Part shown: in pieces, positions 47,391-59,249 of the stretch
Numbering within the stretch: position 1 is the first letter of the stretch
How the letters are laid out: the number at the start of each line of letters is the position of its first letter
Source: Cichorium intybus
Lineage: Eukaryota; Streptophyta; Magnoliopsida; Asterales; Asteraceae
NCBI GenBank assembly: GCA_023525715.1
Contig: CM042010.1
Span: 84,942,116 to 85,006,115 of the forward strand
Reading direction: 5' to 3'
Length of the DNA: 64,000 nt
Position numbers and translations under genes: made by a program
The notes under the pieces: model-generated
What the model was told of the DNA's origin: nothing
The model's input: only the letters and a program-made list of their open reading frames with translations
The model's database searches: none

Positions 47391-50300
47391 ATTGTTTTAC
47401 CATAACACAGAAGTTACATTTTGTTAAATAAACTTTACCTACTCATCCTGTCATACCTGAACATTTCCTATATGGTTGCCAATTACGGACAATATCGAGA
47501 ATACCAAAGTAAAACAGACTGTATATCAAGAATCGCATACATCTTTGTCTTAGGGTTGTAGGATATTACCATCATACAATTACTTATGACAATATCTATG
47601 AACTAATATCTAAGTGCGGGTTATTTTGATAATTCATCTTTATTAAGTACATATGTGTGTTAGTCATATCACTATTTTATATCGATCTCCATGGATAGTT
47701 TACCAACGCCTCATATTATCCTTAAATCAGTAATTACTTCCATAAAGTATGACCGACTTTGGAGGTTTTGTATATTTTAATATTTTGGAAGTGACGTAAA
47801 CACGTAAAATGGACTGAAGTAGTGAACTAATGAAAATAAATTCTTTTAGCATATAGTAAGACCTCCATATAATAATCGTTATATCAAATGAAGTACCATA
47901 TTATATAATTTCCGAAAATATAAAACCATCTAAATATACTCAAGCCAATTTGCTTGTAAATATGATGCCTATAGACCTAGTATGGTGACCATGCTTGGTT
48001 TGTGACAATGGCATAGTGAATGGATCAATAAAGAGCCTTATCAGATACAACTCTGCTAGCTATGATGTCTCTATTTAATAAGGTCTGAACCTGACTGTGA
48101 ATAAGAGCCACCTTTTTATTTTGGAAGCATGCTCTAGTATAATACTTTTAATATGAGCCCTTCTTTACCTTAATAGATCAAGAACATGAATTACATTCCT
48201 CCCAAACATTTCAAAATGCTCTTAAATCTATCTAATGGTCTTTGCCTAGACCTACATATTATCAACTCGGTATGCTCAGGGCATATGACACATTAGGTTT
48301 CATATATAACATATCATATATGATTGATCCCATAATTGAAGTATATGGGATCCAAATCACTCGGTCTTACTCCTAAGTGGAGTCAGGATACTAAGCTCTT
48401 ATTTATCCTAAACCATGGTGTGTATTACAAACCCCTTCTTGGAGTCCTGCATCTTGATCTTCTTTATCTATATATGTACTATGGCTTAATCTAAAAAGTC
48501 ATTTATAACCATATCTATAGATCTTTACTTCCGATATGTATGTTGCCTCTTTATGTCATTCATAACAAAAAAGTTCCCAATCTAAGTTTTTACACTTTGC
48601 ATGGTTAGAATATTATTTTGTATGAGTAATACTTCATCGACATACAGTACACGAAAGATTACAAAATGCCCACTAGTTCTAACATACCCACATGGCTCTT
48701 CTTCGCTCCTCCTAAAACCAAACTCCTTGACTTTCTCATTGAAGCAAAGATTCCAACTACAATATGCTTGTTTATGCCCGCAAATGGACTCTTGGAGCCT
48801 ACACACTTTATTTGGATACTTGGACCGTACAAAAGCCTCTGGTTGTGTTATGTACACATCCTTTGTCAGTTTCCTATTCACAATAGGGATTTTTACATCT
48901 ATTTGCCAAATTTCAAAATAATGAAATATTTTTATTGCTAGTAATATCCTAATAGACTTAATCATTGCTACTGGTGAAAAGAATTCTTCATAATCCATTC
49001 CTTGAGTCTAAGTATAACCTTTTGCAACCAATTGTGCATTGTAGGTGTGTACCTTACCATCTATGTCTATCTTTTTCTTGAAGACCAATTTGAACCCAAG
49101 GGGGTTTAGGTCAGGTGCTTGATCAGCCAAGTCTTATACATATATTTCATCTCACTTTTATAGCCTCCTTCTATTTAGCATACTATGGGCCTATCATGGC
49201 TTAATATGGCTTCCTGATAGTTAGTAAGCTTACCTCCGTCTATCGGTGACTTATCACCCTCATTAATATGCTACCAATAAATTCAGGTGCATGACATACT
49301 CTATCAAACCTTTAGAAAAGAACTCGATGTATGTTAAATTTCATAGTAACTCTTTACTGAGGCTCAATAGGCTTTCAATCTCTAGTTGAGAAGTAATGCC
49401 AGCATCAGGTTATTCATTAGTTGACTCCTGGATTTCTCCAAAATCAATTTTGCTCCCACTAACCTTCTTGGATATCAGCTCGCTTTTATGGAAGACTTCC
49501 CTTCGACTAACTAAGAGTTTTTTATCCAAAGGTTATTACATCCAAGTGATCCAGTAGCATGACACCTCCCTACTTTGTGTTCTTTGAGCTTCATAATGAA
49601 CGTAAGTCTCAAAACCACAGATTTCTATATATGCTAGTGAACAAACATCTCCACTCTATATTTCAGAGAGAGATTATGAAACCTTCTACGTTGGTGCAAG
49701 GCTTTAGGACTCTTGCAGTAATCTCTAAGGTATAACCCCTCAAATTATTAGAAGCATAGTACGACTTATGATAGTTTAAACCTTAATTTTCGATTTCCCT
49801 TTTAGGCACATCGTGTATGGTACACTTTTCTTGGTGAATTAACAGCTAAAAGCATTTTCATAGTTCTTTAGATAATCAGTTAAATTCCTAACTAAGAAAC
49901 TCATTCTCTCTTCTTGGATCAAAAATCCTTATCGTCCTTCCTAGTTGATTGTTGTACTTTGTTTTAATGTCTTGAACACCTCAAAGGTTTCATACTTATG
50001 CTTAATTAAATAAACTCAACTTATACCTTACGAAACGTAATGAATTATCTTTGATCATTCTATGGTTAATCTAAACGGTCCATATACATTATATGTACAA
50101 GGTCCAAAAGATATTTGCCCCTACATACATTTACTTGTGAGTAGTGCATTGTTATTTCTCTTGATAAACAATACTTGCATTTATCATAAGATTTTCAGTC
50201 AAATGATTTCCAAAATCCTCTCCACCTAGAGTTATGGTAATGCTATTCTAGTATTACGACTAATAAGATAAATTTCCATAAATATGCCATTTCCAAACCA

Positions 50301-50580
50301 TTTAAATGTAGTTGAATCATTATTGAACAATTGTTACCGTATTGGTTTTATGGATGTAATGATAGTGTTTTGTTTTTAAAATAAAGAACCAAAATAACTT
50401 TTATCTAAAATCTAATTCAAAACTATCTCATGAAATAATGTTTACATCAACAATATCGATGTAAAAACACTAGAGAAAGTAAGTTCTTTCCTAATCATAT
50501 TGATAGTAACATGATGCTCATGGTCCATTATTAGATCCAGCTTTCCATGTTTCAGTTTTCTGCTTCCTTTGAACCCCTGC
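47390..50580 (-). pseudogene. Ty1/copia element F, heavily decayed
   Basis: In minus order from the right, text equivalent to element D's protease region lies near 50550 (plus-strand CCTTTGAACCCCTGCA is shared). Decayed integrase, an RT piece at 48582-48998 (MDYEEFFSPVAMIKSIRI, ITQPEAF, LYVDEVLLI), RNase H traces near 48280-48360 and the group's 3' noncoding region (about 47450-47940) follow. The catalytic YVDD reads YVDE. No LTR is seen on either side. It belongs to the E1/B/D group and is the most degenerate of them. Confidence 0.8.
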
Positions 50581-50589
50581 ACATTAATA

Positions 50590-53500
50590 AAAGTCAATAT
50601 TGTATCTTGTATCCATAAGAAAGGAGTTACGAGAAAAGTGTTATGGAGTTATAAATATATCTGAATTGTCATACTCTTTGGCTTCTAGACAACATATTTG
50701 AATGTGTTGAAGCATAATTTAAAAAAATCGAATTTAATTTAAGTGTTGAATAAAATCAAATTTTTTTGTATTTCTATTAATTAATTTGAATTAGTCGCCT
50801 AAACTGTAGATAATAAAGGACAAAAAGTGAAGTCCTAATTGCTTAATCTTTAAATAAATTATATCTCAAAATCTAAAAGGAATTGAGAAAAAGTCCTCAA
50901 CGTGACTTTTGTAATATTTGAGATAACAAAAATATAGGAAAAATATTTAGGCCATTTGGAGTTATAACGAAGAAGTTATGAAGGTTTCAAAACGGCCCAA
51001 AAATGTCAAAATGGTCAAGTGGTCATGTTCAAGGTTCTGTAACAAAAATTATAGAAATAATTGGACTTAAGTTAGTAAGGAGAAATTGTTAAGTTCATTT
51101 CCTTGAAAGACATAAATTTTGTAAAAATTAGATCATATGCAGAAGTTATCGCTAAGTGAAAATTAGGAAAAATAATGATGCAAAAGCTGAAAATATATTC
51201 CAAGGCTTGGAGGGGCATTTGTATGATTTTCCCAAAAATTTAGACCAAGTCAAAATTCAGCAGCCCGTTTTTTTATTAATAGTGGGCGTCGACTTTTTCT
51301 TAGTCGCGTAAATGGAAATCGGAAAGGGAAAAACGAGGAGAGCAAGAACACCGCACCAAAAACCGTACACCTTCAAATATTTGCGATTTTGGAAATTAGA
51401 CAGAGAGGTAGCGAGACTAAGGCGAATTCTGAGCAGAAAGGAATTGAGGAGAAAGCTGCAATCGCAGCAAATTAGCGAAACCGACGAAAACGACGTCGGG
51501 GATACTGTAGTCGACGGTGGTCGACGCTCCGATGGTCAACGATGGCATGGTTGGGTCAAGGATCATCTCATAGTCTGATTTCATGTCTAATGTATTGCCA
51601 ATTTCAAATTTTTGGAAGCTTTGACAGATTTTGGTTGAAAGGTATAAACTCATTTTTTTATGAACCCTAGTTTAGCAAAAACACATAAGGATTTGTTAGC
51701 TTTGAATATTTGGTTGAGATTCTTGTGTGCATGTTTGGTTATAGCTTCAAGAAATTAAGAACACATGAAGATGGTTGTGTTTATGTTAATTTGGAATTGG
51801 TAAATGCAAGTGAAGGATTTGTTGGAAGGTTTTAAGGACATTTGGTATAAAGTTGGAATTTTCAAAGATTAAAAAATATATGAATTTTTTTGTCTGATAT
51901 TAGGAAAAGTAAAGATTTACATTAAAGTGATACATGAGGAGCTTTAGGCGCCAAGAATCAAGTGTTACATGAATTTTGGATCAAGTCAAAGCTAGATTTC
52001 TGGTGTTGTTGCATAACATGAAACTCAAACATCTAAAGTGATGATTTGTGGAATTGAAATGGTTAAAGAAAGTAAATAAGGGTTGACTTTTTGTTTTGGT
52101 CAAACTTGACCATGAAATGGGATTTTTTGCAATATGTTTGATGTTTGGAATATGTTGGTTTAGAAATATAAGAAAGCAAGTTTAAAACTTAATACTTGGA
52201 AGATCTTAATGTTATGACTTAAAAACTGTATATCTGTGAAATTTTAAAGTAATAGTAAAAACTAAAACAAAACTTGATTTGGTTTCGTTGGTCAATTGTG
52301 AAAGATTGGAACGACATTATGAATTCCACCCTTAATGGGACAATTATTGTATGCACAACATAGTGTAGATGTGAATATAGAATTGAACTGGAATGTCATT
52401 TATGAAGCGTTGGAATCATATTAGTGTCAAGTAAGCATGAAATAACTCTTTTGCAACGATTTCCATTTATAGAAACTTTAATGATTAAAGTTTGCCAAAA
52501 TGACATGAATGGATAAAATGTTGGATGTTTTGACATCTAACTATTGTAATGAACTTGTAGAGATGTAAAAAGTAGAATGTTAGCTTATCTGATCCTAGTG
52601 TGGAGCATATAAATACTAGATGATTTACATTATGGATCACATCTCTTTAAATAATATAACATAAACTAAGAATTATGTTATGGTGGCTTAATTACACATT
52701 TATAATCTAATATGAGCTATGTTTGGTAACTAGCTACTTATTCTAGTTTTCTTTCTAAGTCAAAACTAAAATAAAATATCTATTTATTGTTTGGTCAATT
52801 CTTTTTATAAAGAGTTGCGATGTGGCATTATAGGAAGACATTATTACTGAAATGTGAAGGCGAGTACATAAGAATTTTTAAAGCACTCATCCCCTAAAAT
52901 GATTGTTTACTGGTATGACTTTATATCATGATTTTATGCTTTACCTTTATTCTATGTTATCATGTTATAATTCTCTATGATTTTGGGTGATTATTTAAAG
53001 AGTCTTTCATATATGATGTTTTCAAAGATGTTATCTATGATAGAATTTTCATTCACTTCACATGAGGATGTGCATGAGTGACTACGTGAGGTCCGAACAC
53101 ATATATAAGATGCTAAAGATGTAGGTGCTGGTCATACCTTGGGCTACGGACCGGATTTGCTCTTAGACCATGCCATATGGGTATAGACAGATTGATTTGT
53201 TCATCCCCCATCATGCCACTGTTACGGATAACTACCCCATACCAACACATTACTATGAGTTAGGACTTACGTTGTAAGAGGACTTGGGAGGGTGTAACTT
53301 TCACCTGCTTATTATTATATTGTTACTTGTTATACTTATGATGGTGAGGTTTAAAAGTATAAACTTTTATCATGATAGTTTAGAAAGAATCACCATTATA
53401 TTGTTCTATTATGAGTCCCAAACCCTATATTGCTCACTAAGCTCCCACACTAAGCTCCCAAGCCTAACGTACTATTTTGATGTACATTCAGGTACTAAGT

Positions 53501-53720
53501 GATGAAGTGTATTGCATGAGAGATATTTGATACATTTCTATTATGTTGAGATTAGTTGGGATTAAATATTTTTACTTTGTATTAAATGTGTCAAGAACAC
53601 CCTTAAAATTGTTTATATTATGTTGAAATGTATTCCACAATGAGGTTTGTCCACTAAGATGCTTATTTTTATAAGATATATTTCTATTCTCATTACCCTT
53701 TTAGAGTGGGGTGTTTTAAT
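50590..53720 (+). repeat. Probable decayed gypsy LTR
   Basis: Features resembling gypsy LTRs are AAGAAGTTATGAAGG-type U3 text near 50965, a transcript-leader-like segment at 51290-51670 with GAACCCTAG, and an end-like GAGTGGGGTGTT at about 53705. Termini and target duplication were not found. The ORF at 51312-51578 is not recognised. Confidence 0.4.
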
Positions 53721-54411
53721 AAGTTATAGTTTCATATTCAAGTTTTTGTTTAATTGATTAATATTCAAGTTTTGTTAATTGAGCAATTAAGTAGGTGAAA
53801 TGGATGAAATTAGTTTTAGAAAAATGTTTGCGTGTTTTTTTTCCAATTTCACCTCTCTATTCTTTCATCTAAAATCAACTAGAAATAATAGCAAATTTGT
53901 AGAATTAATTTTTCAGAAGAATAATTAGGTTTCTGGCAGATCAATTATTCCGAATGACATTTTGGTCAGACTTTTTTAAACTTGTTTCATGTAACGCATA
54001 TGATAAATTTGTAATTTAACACATGATTATAGATATGCCAAACTGAATTCCAAGTTCAAATTTTTATTACTAAATACCCTAAAGAATTTTAATTACATTG
54101 AATTCCAAATCCATTAAATTCCAAATCCTTAAATGCATTCCAAAACCTTCAATAAGAATCAACGAACCAAACACTTAAAGGTTGTGAAATATATGTTTAT
54201 TATGTTATTTATATAAATCTTTACGAAAAATATTATCATAAGTGATAAAAAAATATTATATGTAAAGAAAACAAATAAGTCAAGGATATGTATTTATGTA
54301 TTTTATAATAATTTTATATTTAAAAGTAGATTTTTGCCAAATATTAAAACTTATCAACTTATTTCATTTTGATACAACATAAAACTAATTTAATCAGGTT
54401 TTTAGTTTTAA
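53721..54411. other. Unassigned AT-rich DNA
   Basis: I see no gene or clear element end. It is the host sequence of the Helitron end at 54412. Confidence 0.6.
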
Positions 54412-55249
54412 CTAGTGGGTAACCCGTGCTTTGCATGGGGCAAGGGAAGAAGGAACTCTTTAAAGCTAGTGACAAAATTGTAATTTACAAAAAAAATTAT
54501 TGTTATTCTTTTAATGGAAATATTAGAAAAAGACGAATGAAAATTTTGACATGTGTTTACCTTCATTCTTTTGTCTGTATAGAGTGCAGGTTTATATAAG
54601 TAACGATCGTCTCTGTGTAAAGCTAACGCATAGCCAATGAAATCCATGTTGTTGTCATGAAGACTGTATTTACTGATAAAATAAGATATTTTGAATTATA
54701 TGGAAAAGAAAATTAAGAAAAGTTTGAATTAAATAAAAAGAAGCATACGCGATAAGCTCTTTAGTTGTGACACGTGTAAAGTCCATTCCTTTGTGTGTTT
54801 TGGGGGCATTTTCGTTGTAATCTTGAACATAAATAAAGAACTTGCAAGCACGACGTTTCTCAAAAATGCCCATGAGAGGAGACTTGAGAGCTTCCATGTC
54901 GGTTGTGGGTTCTTTGTGTACCTATGAGGGTAAAATTATCCAAGAAAATGTTACTACAGGAGTGCAATAAAATGAGGGAAGTGGGAATTGCATTTTGTAA
55001 TGTACCTTTGCTTTGTTATAGACAAAACTTCCATCAACAGCTTTGAAGTAGAGATATTTTGTGACATCAGTGTGAATTAGGACACCTACAAGAGCACCAT
55101 TTGCCATTATAAACTTGAAATATGAAAAAATGGGATATTATATTTGATGAATAATGAAAAGGGTAAAATTGTAAATTTGCAAGATGGTTACCTTGGGGAT
55201 CATGTCCACGTTGTAATCTCTACTGGAACCTAAGTGAGCTGGAGGCTTG
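54412..55249 (-). mobile_element. Helitron 3' end carrying Rab GDI exons
   Basis: On the minus strand the terminus reads hairpin (CCCGTGC/GCATGGG stem as seen on the plus strand, 54422-54438), six bases, then CTAG at 54412-54415 followed by host T, the standard Helitron 3' structure. The same end type occurs at 8310. Upstream, in the same orientation, lie five exon pieces of a GDI gene with introns. The element's 5' part is cut by copia D at 55250 and would continue beyond the window. Confidence 0.72.
54561..55249 (-). pseudogene. Captured Rab GDP-dissociation inhibitor (GDI) fragment
   Basis: Four exon segments with plausible splice sites cover a central part of GDI: 55191-55249 (PPAHLGSSRDYNVDMIPK), 55006-55113 (MANGALVGVLIHTDVTKYLY), 54749-54921 (MEALKSPLMGIFEKRRACKF, then FIYVQDYNEN and TRVTTKELIA) and 54561-54672 (MDFIGYALALHRDDRYLYKP). 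Rab GDI extracts prenylated Rab GTPases from membranes in the cytosol. Introns are retained and phases fit, so capture was from genomic DNA. Substitutions at positions usually conserved (Arg to Cys in EKRRAR, Arg to Gly in TLVRVL, DDD to HDN) suggest relaxed selection. The start and the C-terminal half are missing. Confidence 0.92.
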
Positions 55250-55979
55250 TGTTGGAAATCAAGGTTCATGTAATTAGTTTCAAAAACAAGAGTTTGCAAC
55301 GGAAGCATAAAATCATGAACACAAATTCCATTTTCAAGAGGATCATGCTACATGCATGTAGAGATAATATGAAGAAAAAACATAGATTAAGTTCAAGATC
55401 ATAACCTTTGTTCTTGGGTTTGGTTTGGATGATTTTGATAGCTAGGAATCAAATTAGAATCCCTCTATAGTTGATCCACCACAAGCTTGAACACCCTTGA
55501 ATGCTAGTTCCACAACTTGCAAGTTAGAACTCCTTTTCTTGTGAAACAAAAATCTAATTTTTGCTAACTATCAAGAGAGCTTTTAAAGAGTTTCTTTGGC
55601 TGATTTTTTTTTGAAGCAAGAATGATCACCATAACACCCTCAAAATCGTCCACTATATCACCCACAAAGAGAAAAGAAAAGCACATGCAACTAGCTTAAA
55701 AGAAAGTCCCATTTGATTTCTATAATCAAAAGCTAGAAGACACAAAGCATCTTCCACCTCTTTTAAGTTCTTAATGCATTCTTTTCCTTCCAATATGGCT
55801 GATTTTATGATGATAAAGAAAGTGCTAGTGGGTTGTTATTATTTATAAAACTTAGATAATAAAAGCTTATAAATAATACATCTTCTTATTTCTTAAATGG
55901 GATAACATTTAACCCATAATCATATACATAAATAAACCATCTAGATATACAATCTTAATTGTATAATTATATATATACA

Positions 55980-56042
<63 letters not shown>

Positions 56043-56398
56043 CAGTATATATATATATATATATATATTTTATTTAATTTACCAATTAAATTAAATAAAA
56101 GGCTTACTTATAAATCAATTAAATCGTTTAACAATTTAAACAATTTAATTGTTACACTTAATTAATTCATCACATATGAATTACTAATCAACCTTTAATT
56201 TTTGTAGTTATTATTATTTACCTCAAATAATAATAACCTACAAGATTAAATTGCAAGTTTAGTATCATTTGATGTTAAATCAAATTTAACGTTCTAAATG
56301 ATCAATTTGTGTCAAACTTGTTGTTGGTGTGACCCTATAGGATCATGTATTATTAGTAATATCATTTTATGATCATCCTTGGGCATATAGAACTAACA
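55250..56398 (-). repeat. 3' LTR of copia D
   Basis: 1149 bp from TGTTGG to CTAACA. It contains an AT microsatellite at about 55980-56066 whose length differs from the other LTR. Confidence 0.95.
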
Positions 56399-57178
56399 AT
56401 CTCCCACTTGCACAAGGTTGCATCATAGAATGATATCGACAGTGGTAAACGTCTAGCAACATTTCACTGCCCCCAATAACACATGACATTGTGCCATTCA
56501 ACAACATTCAATTCTTCAGAAAACACGAGGCTCTAATTGATGTATAAGGTTATCTATCAATTATCCCTTTGTCACAGACATCTTGTTAAACATGAGACAT
56601 GGATCTTAATCATTCTCATTTTATGTTCAACTTTCAATCAGGCGCCTTAGATGTCTAACTCTCAACACATAAGAGGAACAAATCCTGTCTTGACTACATA
56701 CGCCCCTCATATAGTTAGTACTATGCATGAGTATGGCCTTTATGGTTGTCTTTATTTCAAGAACAACAGTAAACCATATCAAAGCATAGTACACTCTACA
56801 CTTGAGTCCCAAATATGTATCTCAGGTCAAAGGATACAATGATAATACCTTTATTCAAGAATCACTTATGATGATGATCCATGGAGTGATCTTGAAACGG
56901 GTCAAGTCCAATACTTGTTCACTGACAAGTACCTATGAATTTGGTTGCAACCTTTTGCTACTTTTACCCATAAAAGTCAACCAATCCAATTCATATTAGT
57001 CTTACTTCATAATTGCTCCCACAACTATGATCGACTATGGACGTTTAGAATAACTAAATTATTCAAGGATTAAACATGCTAATAAAACACAATAATTATG
57101 AATGAAACATCACGTCACATATATTACATAATTCTTGTCGTTTACATAAGTTCATATTCATAAAACATTAAACACAAA
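56399..57178 (-). other. PPT and 3' noncoding region of copia D
   Basis: Plus-strand ATCTCCCACTTGC is the PPT complement at the LTR edge. The 780-bp noncoding stretch is the group's conserved 3' region. Confidence 0.85.
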
Positions 57179-57934
57179 TCAAATCCATTCATTAGAAAAA
57201 CGGAGTCTTATACCCTTAGCATGACTTTCATGCTTAGTTTGGGGTAAAGGTTTCGTGAATGGGTCTGCCAAATTTTGATCTGTATGAACCTTGTGAATAC
57301 TTATTTCACCATTCTTAACTTCATGTCTAATGTAGTTATACCTTCGGTGAATGTGTTTGGTTTTTTGATGCAATCTAGGTTCCTTTGCTTGAGCTATAGC
57401 ACCTAGATTGTCAAAGAAGATTTCTATAGGGTCCCGAATGGAAGGAACAACCCCTATATCTTCTATGAACTTTCTCATCCAGACAGATTCTTGAGCAGCT
57501 TCTGAAGCAGCAACATATTCTGATTCTGTAGTGGATTGTGCGATCACTTCTTGTTTGGAATTCTTCCAAGACACGGCTCCTCCATTTAAAATAAAGACAT
57601 ACCCAGATTGAGATTTCGAATCATCCCTATCTGTTTGGAAGCTTGCGTCAGTGTAACCCTTTACCTTTAAGCTTTCTTCCAAACCGCCGTAAACTAAAAA
57701 CATATCTTTAGTTCTTCTCAAGTACTTAAGAATGTTCTTTACAGCAGTCCAGTGGGCTTCACCTGGGTTCTGTTGATACCTACTAGTCATACTTAAGGCA
57801 CATGAGACGTCGGGCCTAGTGCATAACATGGCATACATGATGGACCCAATTGCCGAAGCATATGGGACATGTTTCATCCTTTCAAGTTCAGTCCTAGTGT
57901 TTGGGCACTGAGACTTGCTTAGGATGGTGCCCAT
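57179..57934 (-). pseudogene. copia D pol: RNase H
   Basis: 251 codons from SKSQCPNTRTE to the natural end FTKPLPQTKHESH and FSNEWI. RNase H has YTDASFQTD, TTESEY and FDN, with CDN usually expected at the last. It overlaps the RT piece by 41 bases through a frameshift near 57930. Confidence 0.92.
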
Positions 57935-58430
57935 GCGGCATTGGCAAGAATCCTCTTTTGGAGTCTTGCATCTTGAACATTTTCAAGATTTTATCAATAT
58001 ATACACTTTGGCTAAGACCAATAAGTCTCTTAGATCTATCTCTATATATCTTTATGCCTAATACATAAGCAGCTTCCCCTAGATCCTTCATTGAGAAACA
58101 ACTCTCAAGGAACGCTTTGACACCTTTTAAGGTTGGGATGTCATTTCCAAATAAAAGTATGTCATCTACATACAATACTAGGATTATGACAATGCTCCCA
58201 CTAGCTTTCTTGTAAACACAGGAGTCATCCTCATTTTTGATGAATCCAAAACTCGTAATCTTTTCATCAAAACGGATGTTCCATGTTCGAGACGCTTGCT
58301 TTAATCCATAGATAGATCTTTTAAGCTTGCACACTTTGTTTGGATGCTTGGGATCGACAAAACCTTCAGGTTGATCCATATAGACATCTTCCAATAAGTG
58401 TCCATTAAGGAAAGCGGTCTTGACATCCAT
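57894..58430 (-). pseudogene. copia D pol: RT core
   Basis: 178 codons with MDVKTAFLNGHL, MDQPEGFVDPKHPNKVCKLK, YGLKQASRTWN and catalytic LYVDDILLFG. It is separated from the upstream part by one TGA at 58434-58436 in the same frame, replacing the Trp of the conserved YEIWQMD. Confidence 0.93.
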
Positions 58431-58433
58431 TTG

Positions 58434-59249
58434 TCATATCTCATAATCATAGTACGCGGCTATGGCAAAAAGTATCCTAATCGACTTGATCATTGCCACT
58501 GGAGAAAAGGTCTCATCATAGTCAATACCATGAGTCTGTGAGTATCCTTTAGCGAAAAGTCTAGCCTTAAAAGTGTGAACATTTCCATCCACGTCTATTT
58601 TCTTCTTGAAAACCCATTTGTTCCCAACAGTCTTACAATTGGTGGGAAGATTAACCAAGTTCCAAACTTGATTATCGTGCAAGGATTGCATCTCAGTGTT
58701 CATGGCCTCAAGCCATTTATCAGATTCAGGATCTGATATTGCACTCTGATAGTTGACGGGTTCATCAGAATCTATCGTATGACATTCCTCTTCCATGAAA
58801 AGGTAACCATACCTTTCTGGTTCAATTCGAACCCTACCAGATTTGCGAACACCTTGTGTTACAACTTGTTCCTGATCAACCGTTTGTTCAGGTTCAACAA
58901 TTTCTTGTTGAATGCTAGATTCAACTTCTTGTGTATCAGGTTGTGGTTCCTGAAGTTCCTCAAGTTCCACAAACCTCCCACTAGCCTCTTCCGTCAGAAA
59001 CTTGTTTTCTAGGAATTCAGCTTTTCGAGAAATAAATATCTTATTCTCGATGGGATTGTAGAAATAGTATCCAAGACAATCTTTCGGATACCCTACAAAG
59101 ATACATTTAGTTGAACGGGGTTCTAATTTGTTTGAAGCTTCTTGTCTAATATAAGCTTCACAACCCCATACCTTGAGATAGGATAAAGATGGAACCCTTC
59201 CATGCCATATCTCATAAGGTGTTTTATCTACCTTCTTAGTAGGTGCCAT
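58434..59249 (-). pseudogene. copia D pol: integrase C-terminus and RT start
   Basis: 271 codons: integrase tail (TPYEIWHGRVPSLSYLKVWG, IFVGYPKDCLGYYFY), a variable linker, then RT start (WLEAMNTEMQSLHDNQVWNL, KWVFKKKIDVDG, DYDETFSPVAMIKS). It is joined to the upstream piece through a one-base shift in a T run near 59295-59300. Confidence 0.93.

Noticed and set aside
51312..51578. Basic 88-codon ORF (RARTPHQKPYTFKYLRFWKL)
   Set aside because: It lies in LTR leader-like DNA, matches no family I know and has a competing minus-strand ORF.
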